From Pseudomonas sp. TTU2014-080ASC (GTDB lineage: Bacteria; Pseudomonadota; Gammaproteobacteria; Pseudomonadales; Pseudomonadaceae): a stretch of 64,000 nucleotides of DNA. The notes beneath the pieces are model-generated. The model was not told the origin of the DNA, searched no databases, and worked only from the letters and a program-made list of their open reading frames with translations. The stretch is taken from NCBI RefSeq assembly GCF_001446935.1, contig NZ_LKKK01000015.1, positions 164,994 to 228,993 on the forward strand. Reading direction: 5' to 3'. A program made the translations under genes and the position numbers. Of the stretch, positions 61,001 to 64,000 are shown piece after piece; position 1 is the first letter of the stretch; each line of letters begins with the position of its first letter.

Positions 61001-64000
61001 CAATATCGGGTTTCGATCATCGGTTGTGGTGTTATTACCGAACTCGCCTTGGTCGGGCCCAATATCATCCTGATAATTATCTATCGTCACAGTTTGACTA
61101 GGTGGCGCGGTGTCCACGGTCAAAGCCTGACTATCCGTTGCGCCGACGTTACCGGCCACGTCGATCACCCGCACATCCACGGTGTAATCACCATCAGTCA
61201 ACGTCGTGCCGCTGTGGTCGTAAGTCCAATCGGTACCGGTCACGCTGGCTTCAAACCAAGTCACGCCACCGTCCAGACTCAGTTCAACCCTCTCATCTGC
61301 GCCCAACTCTGCTCCTAGGGTACCGTTGAAGATGAGTGTCGGGTCATTGGTAATAAAGTCGCCTGCCACACCGCCGTCATCAGTGATGCTGTCGATACTG
61401 ACGGTAATACTTGAAGACGGTGGAGTGGTATCCACAGTCAAAGCTTGGCTATCAGTTGCGCCGACGTTCCCGGCCACGTCGATCACCCGCACATCCACGG
61501 TGTAATCTCCATCAGTCAACGCTGTACCACTGTGGTCGTAAGTCCAATCGGTACCGGTCACGCTGGCTTCAAACCAAGTCACGCCACCGTCCAGACTCAG
61601 TTCCACCCTCTCATCTGCGCCCAGCTCTGCTCCCAGGGTGCCGCTGAAGATAAGGTTCGGGTCGTTGGTGATAAAGTCCCCTGCCACCCCGCTGTCGTCA
61701 GTGATGGAATCGATGCTGACAGTGATACTCGAGTCCGGCGGCGTGGTGTCCACTGTCAGAGCTTGGCTATCCGTAGCGCCGACGTTGCCTGCTAAGTCGA
61801 TCACCCGTACATCCACGGTATAATCACCATCAGTCAGCGCTGTGCCGCTGTGGTCGTAACTCCAGTTGGTGCCGGTCACAGTGACCTCGAACCAGGTCGC
61901 TCCGCCATCCAGACTCAACTCGACACGTTCACCGGTGACAAGCTCAGCCCCCAAACTGCCACTGAAGATCAGCGCTGGGTCGTTGGTTATAAAGTCATCT
62001 ACGACGCCGCTGTCGTCAGTAATGGCATCGATACTGACAGTGATACTCGAGTCCGGCGGCGTGGTATCCACAGTCAGGGCTTGGCTATCAGTAGCCCCGA
62101 CGTTGCCCGCCACATCAACCACCCGTACATCCACGGTGTAATCACCGTCGGGTAAGGTTGTTGCGCTGTGGTCATAGCTCCAAGTGGTACCGGAGACGCT
62201 GACCTCAAACCAAGTTACGCCGCCATCCAGACTCAACTCAACGCGCTCATCCGCCAACAGTTCTGCGCCCAAGCTTCCGCTGAAGATCAGCGCTGGGTCG
62301 TTGGTTATAAAGTCATCCACCACGCCGCTGTCGTCAGTAATGGCATCGATAGTGACAGTGGTTGTAGATTCAGGCGGCGTTGTATCGATTTGCAGCGCTT
62401 GGCTATCGGTTGCGCCCACGTTACCCGCCACATCAATGACCCGCACATCAATGGTGTAATCACCGTCAGGCAAGGTTGCTGCGCTGTGGTCATAGCTCCA
62501 AGTGGTACCGGAGACGCTGACCTCAAACCAAGTTACGCCGCCATCCAGACTCAACTCAACGCGCTCATCCGCCAACAGTTCTGCGCCCAAGCTTCCGCTG
62601 AAGATCAGCGCTGGGTCATTGGTAATAAAGTCATCTGCGACGCCGCTGTCATCAGTAATAGTGTCGATGGTGACAGTGGTTGTAGATGCAGGCGGCGTTG
62701 TATCGATTTGCAGCGCTTGGCTATCGGTTGCGCCAACGTTACCCGCCACATCGATTACCCGCACATCAATGGTGTAATCACCGTCAGGCAAGGTTGCTGC
62801 GCTGTGGTCATAGCTCCAAGTGGTACCGGATACGGTGACTTCAAACCAGGTTGCTCCGCCATCCAGGCTCAGCTCGACGCGCTCATCCGCCAACAGTTCT
62901 GCGCCCAAGCTTCCGCTGAAGATCAGCGCTGGGTCGTTGGTTATAAAGTCATCCACCACGCCGCTGTCGTCAGTAATGGCATCGATAGTGACAGTGGTTG
63001 TAGATTCAGGCGGCGTTGTATCGATTTGCAGGGCTTGGCTGTCCGTTGCGCCAACGTTACCCGCCACATCGATGACCCGCACATCAATGGTGTAATCACC
63101 GTCGGGTAAGGTCACTGCACTGTGGTCGTAGCTCCAGGTTGTGCCGGATACGGTCACTTCAAACCAAGTTGTACCGCCATCCAGGCTCAGCTCGACGCGC
63201 TCACCAGTGACGAGCTCAGCCCCCAGACTTCCGCTGAAGATCAGCGCTGGGTCGTTGGTTATAAAGTCATCCACCACGCCGCTGTCGTCAGTAATGGCAT
63301 CGATAGTGACAGTGGTTGTAGATTCAGGCGGCGTTGTATCGATTTGCAGGGCTTGGCTGTCCGTTGCGCCCACGTTGCCCGCCACATCAATGACCCGCAC
63401 ATCCACGGTGTAATCACCGTCGGGCAGGGTTGTTGCGCTGTGGTCATAGCTCCAAGTGGTGCCGGATACGCTGACCTCAAACCAGGTTGTACCGCCATCC
63501 AGGCTCAGCTCGACGCGCTCACCAGTGACGAGCTCAGCCCCCAGACTTCCGCTGAAGATCAGCGCTGGGTCGTTGGTAATAAAGTCATCTGCGACGCCGC
63601 TGTCGTCAGTAATGGCATCGATAGTGACAGTGGTTGTAGATTCAGGCGGCGTTGTATCGATTTGCAGCGCTTGGCTATCGGTTGCGCCCACGTTGCCCGC
63701 CACATCAATGACCCGCACATCAATGGTGTAATCACCGTCGGGCAGGGTTGTTGCGCTGTGGTCATAGCTCCAAGTGGTACCGGATACGGTGACTTCAAAC
63801 CAGGTTGCTCCGCCATCCAGGCTCAGCTCGACGCGCTCATCCGCCAACAGTTCTGCGCCCAAGCTTCCGCTGAAGATCAGCGCTGGGTCGTTGGTTATAA
63901 AGTCATCCACCACGCCGCTGTCGTCAGTAATGGCATCGATAGTGACAGTGGTTGTAGATTCAGGCGGCGTTGTATCGATTTGCAGGGCTTGGCTGTCCGT
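58013..64000 (-). CDS. Large type I-secreted repeat adhesin, C-terminal part (5' end outside window)
   Basis: At least 1995 residues of a giant surface or secreted adhesin; the frame is open to base 64000, so the start is beyond the window. In order from the visible N-terminal side: nine or more Ig-like repeats of 106 residues (64000 down to about 61105; motif FITNDPALIFSGSLGAEL, LDGGATWFEV, GDYTIDVRVIDVAGNVGATD), a variant Ig-like module (about 60800-61090), FG-GAP/VCBS-type calcium motifs (FIDINRDGYMDLF, DFNGDGYMDLF, DIDWDGDRDLL; about 59150-60330), then an RTX-like stretch (GGAGNDTFTDNAGNNVFNG) and a type I secretion C-terminal domain ending LLTLLANHQVVV. The three secretion genes follow on the same strand. 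A role in attachment or biofilm is inferred. Confidence 0.93.
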   Translation of the reverse strand, partial: TDSQALQIDTTPPESTTTVTIDAITDDSGVVDDFITNDPALIFSGSLGAELLADERVELSLDGGATWFEVTVSGTTWSYDHSATTLPDGDYTIDVRVIDVAGNVGATDSQALQIDTTPPESTTTVTIDAITDDSGVADDFITNDPALIFSGSLGAELVTGERVELSLDGGTTWFEVSVSGTTWSYDHSATTLPDGDYTVDVRVIDVAGNVGATDSQALQIDTTPPESTTTVTIDAITDDSGVVDDFITNDPALIFSGSLGAELVTGERVELSLDGGTTWFEVTVSGTTWSYDHSAVTLPDGDYTIDVRVIDVAGNVGATDSQALQIDTTPPESTTTVTIDAITDDSGVVDDFITNDPALIFSGSLGAELLADERVELSLDGGATWFEVTVSGTTWSYDHSAATLPDGDYTIDVRVIDVAGNVGATDSQALQIDTTPPASTTTVTIDTITDDSGVADDFITNDPALIFSGSLGAELLADERVELSLDGGVTWFEVSVSGTTWSYDHSAATLPDGDYTIDVRVIDVAGNVGATDSQALQIDTTPPESTTTVTIDAITDDSGVVDDFITNDPALIFSGSLGAELLADERVELSLDGGVTWFEVSVSGTTWSYDHSATTLPDGDYTVDVRVVDVAGNVGATDSQALTVDTTPPDSSITVSIDAITDDSGVVDDFITNDPALIFSGSLGAELVTGERVELSLDGGATWFEVTVTGTNWSYDHSGTALTDGDYTVDVRVIDLAGNVGATDSQALTVDTTPPDSSITVSIDSITDDSGVAGDFITNDPNLIFSGTLGAELGADERVELSLDGGVTWFEASVTGTDWTYDHSGTALTDGDYTVDVRVIDVAGNVGATDSQALTVDTTPPSSSITVSIDSITDDGGVAGDFITNDPTLIFNGTLGAELGADERVELSLDGGVTWFEASVTGTDWTYDHSGTTLTDGDYTVDVRVIDVAGNVGATDSQALTVDTAPPSQTVTIDNYQDDIGPDQGEFGNNTTTDDRNPILNGTISAELNPGEEVRIYDGSTLVGVATVNGTSWSFDPGNLENGSVHNYQAVVAESSGNEGVASEVFNLTVEIVVTVNSQETIDDTPLITGVMPFVLQAGEYLEVTVDGVTYSSQAGDVVIDNINATWYLQIPSQIALATYDVEAVVKDADGVVIAADITLDELIVAPEPVVEIGSNASDEAQKGTAYTIGENGMWRIHTNQTMLDANGTNNATLGSFAQTALVSNSGGGYNAQNYVGSATFIDINRDGYMDLFAEDNNYQDGQQMFLYDGASYTADQVGAPPAVGGDRGTGGSANTWNWFGGIVAFDKTGDGYVDIAYGDQTPNDASGGGGVDSQIVINVDGTILGLIKDHTYTQGATANGGPASTNTGNATFDMELSGVDLNNDGNVDLVYHASVGSSKIGGAGATTPISTEPHRLVVATNNGDGTWNNTQIVDEVFQRNSVDPSRANGVSMTWGDFNGDGYMDLFLGRGFAGAGAPTTPAAFESKVLYNDGAGKLQMDDPNSDGIGTAAGVYKFGDDIAGGASLAVDWNADGKVDIIELPGIGNTGGMTAAGNTGPINLYTNTTAGGVNSFTTSNMLGGTNTIGIWTGNVNTNDAVTGAIAADIDWDGDRDLLVFTQKGNTKYIANTTTIADGTSLHFRILDAQGINSLYGNTVQLYNSLGVLVAVQILNPQSGNQTNDSSAIVDFYGLDANETYSLVLLRSVNGSSADVGGAAVVGSVSIEHVNAAWSGLKAGASNEAYVLTAESGTNAANANIGNGIVGTGYNDTFFATLGTDKYEGAGGTETISGVKVWSNTGGMDIVDYKLAGAGVSITVDLSNTSPQDTGFGTATFSNIEGIAGGAGNDTFTDNAGNNVFNGRGGADTFNLLHGGKDTLIYELLANDATGGNGADIVNGFTVGTYEATANADRIDVSGLFIGYVADADGAAHYINGVATLDPGETIMDYLSVVNSGGNTILNIDRDGTAGEFSSTPIANLQGVTVDLLTLLANHQVVV
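61105..64000 (-). repeat. Tandem 318-bp repeats encoding Ig-like domains
   Basis: The coding sequence repeats every 318 bases (106 codons), at least nine times before the window end. Copies in 62150-64000 are nearly identical at DNA level (for example the block starting AGCGCTGGGTCGTTGGTTAT recurs), while those nearest the C-terminus (61105-62050) differ more. Copies vary mainly at a few sites, such as LLADE versus LVTGE and TTPPES versus TTPPDS. The array continues beyond the window. Confidence 0.93.

Noticed and set aside
62168..63109. Plus-strand open frame of 313 codons opposite the adhesin repeats
   Set aside because: It is a shadow of the 318-base repeats in the opposite strand, with no ribosome site or recognisable family.
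61105..64000. CRISPR-like array because of regular repeats
   Set aside because: The period is 318 bases, is a multiple of three and lies in one open coding frame; these are protein-domain repeats.

Overview
The window reads as a chromosomal segment of a Pseudomonas-type gammaproteobacterium. The order xseB-ispA ... dxs ... ribA-pgpA-thiL-nusB-ribH-ribBA-ribE-ribD-nrdR ... zinc operon-oprG-epimerase matches what I remember of P. aeruginosa PAO1 around PA4042-PA4069. The core genes are GC-rich with Pseudomonas-like start sites. All family calls come from reading motifs; no database search was possible.

Layout. 1-3892: the 3' part of an MscK-like mechanosensitive channel gene and selO. 4117-9425: a compact three-gene minus-strand operon encoding an OLD-type ATPase/TOPRIM nuclease, a UvrD-like helicase and a small TerB-like/BRCT protein. 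It looks like an enlarged, variant Gabija-type anti-phage system and is the most interesting locus here. 9716-14641: a large alpha-2-macroglobulin lipoprotein. 14835-18178: a DinB-family protein, an exported Ig-like protein, a MATE exporter and a DUF2214 membrane protein. 18262-19388: xseB-ispA. 19601-27028: a cassette that separates ispA from dxs, holding an exported M20 amidohydrolase, a LysR regulator and a divergent pair of acyl-CoA ligase and single-chain biotin-dependent carboxylase. 27162-34399: dxs, then a cobalamin-riboswitch-controlled btuB-btuF-btuC-btuD cluster ending in a divergent adenosyltransferase-like gene.

34429-43466, all minus strand: riboflavin, thiamine and phospholipid housekeeping genes (nrdR, ribD, an FMN riboswitch, ribE, ribBA, ribH, nusB, thiL, pgpA, a periplasmic binding protein, a retropepsin-like protease, ribA, a small membrane protein). 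43571-46054: a YbaY-like lipoprotein, a methyltransferase, a CnoX-like thioredoxin and a short unknown. 46140-49316: an operon behind a perfect Zur-type palindrome (ZrgA-like His-rich protein, ABC ATPase, FtsX-like permease, DUF3299 protein). 49397-50167: oprG/ompW behind an ANR/FNR-type box. 50222-52037: two short-chain-dehydrogenase-type nucleotide-sugar enzymes. 52521-53015: ssb. 53118-64000, minus strand: a type I secretion apparatus (TolC-like, LapB-like, LapC-like) downstream of the 3' end of a very large repeat adhesin with at least nine 106-residue Ig-like repeats, FG-GAP/VCBS-like calcium motifs and an RTX secretion signal. Its 5' end lies beyond the window.

How the parts work together: two metabolite riboswitches (B12, FMN) and two likely transcription-factor boxes (Zur, ANR) tie adjacent operons to cofactor, zinc and oxygen status. 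The accessory content is the OLD/UvrD/BRCT operon, the ligase-carboxylase cassette and the adhesin with its own exporter.
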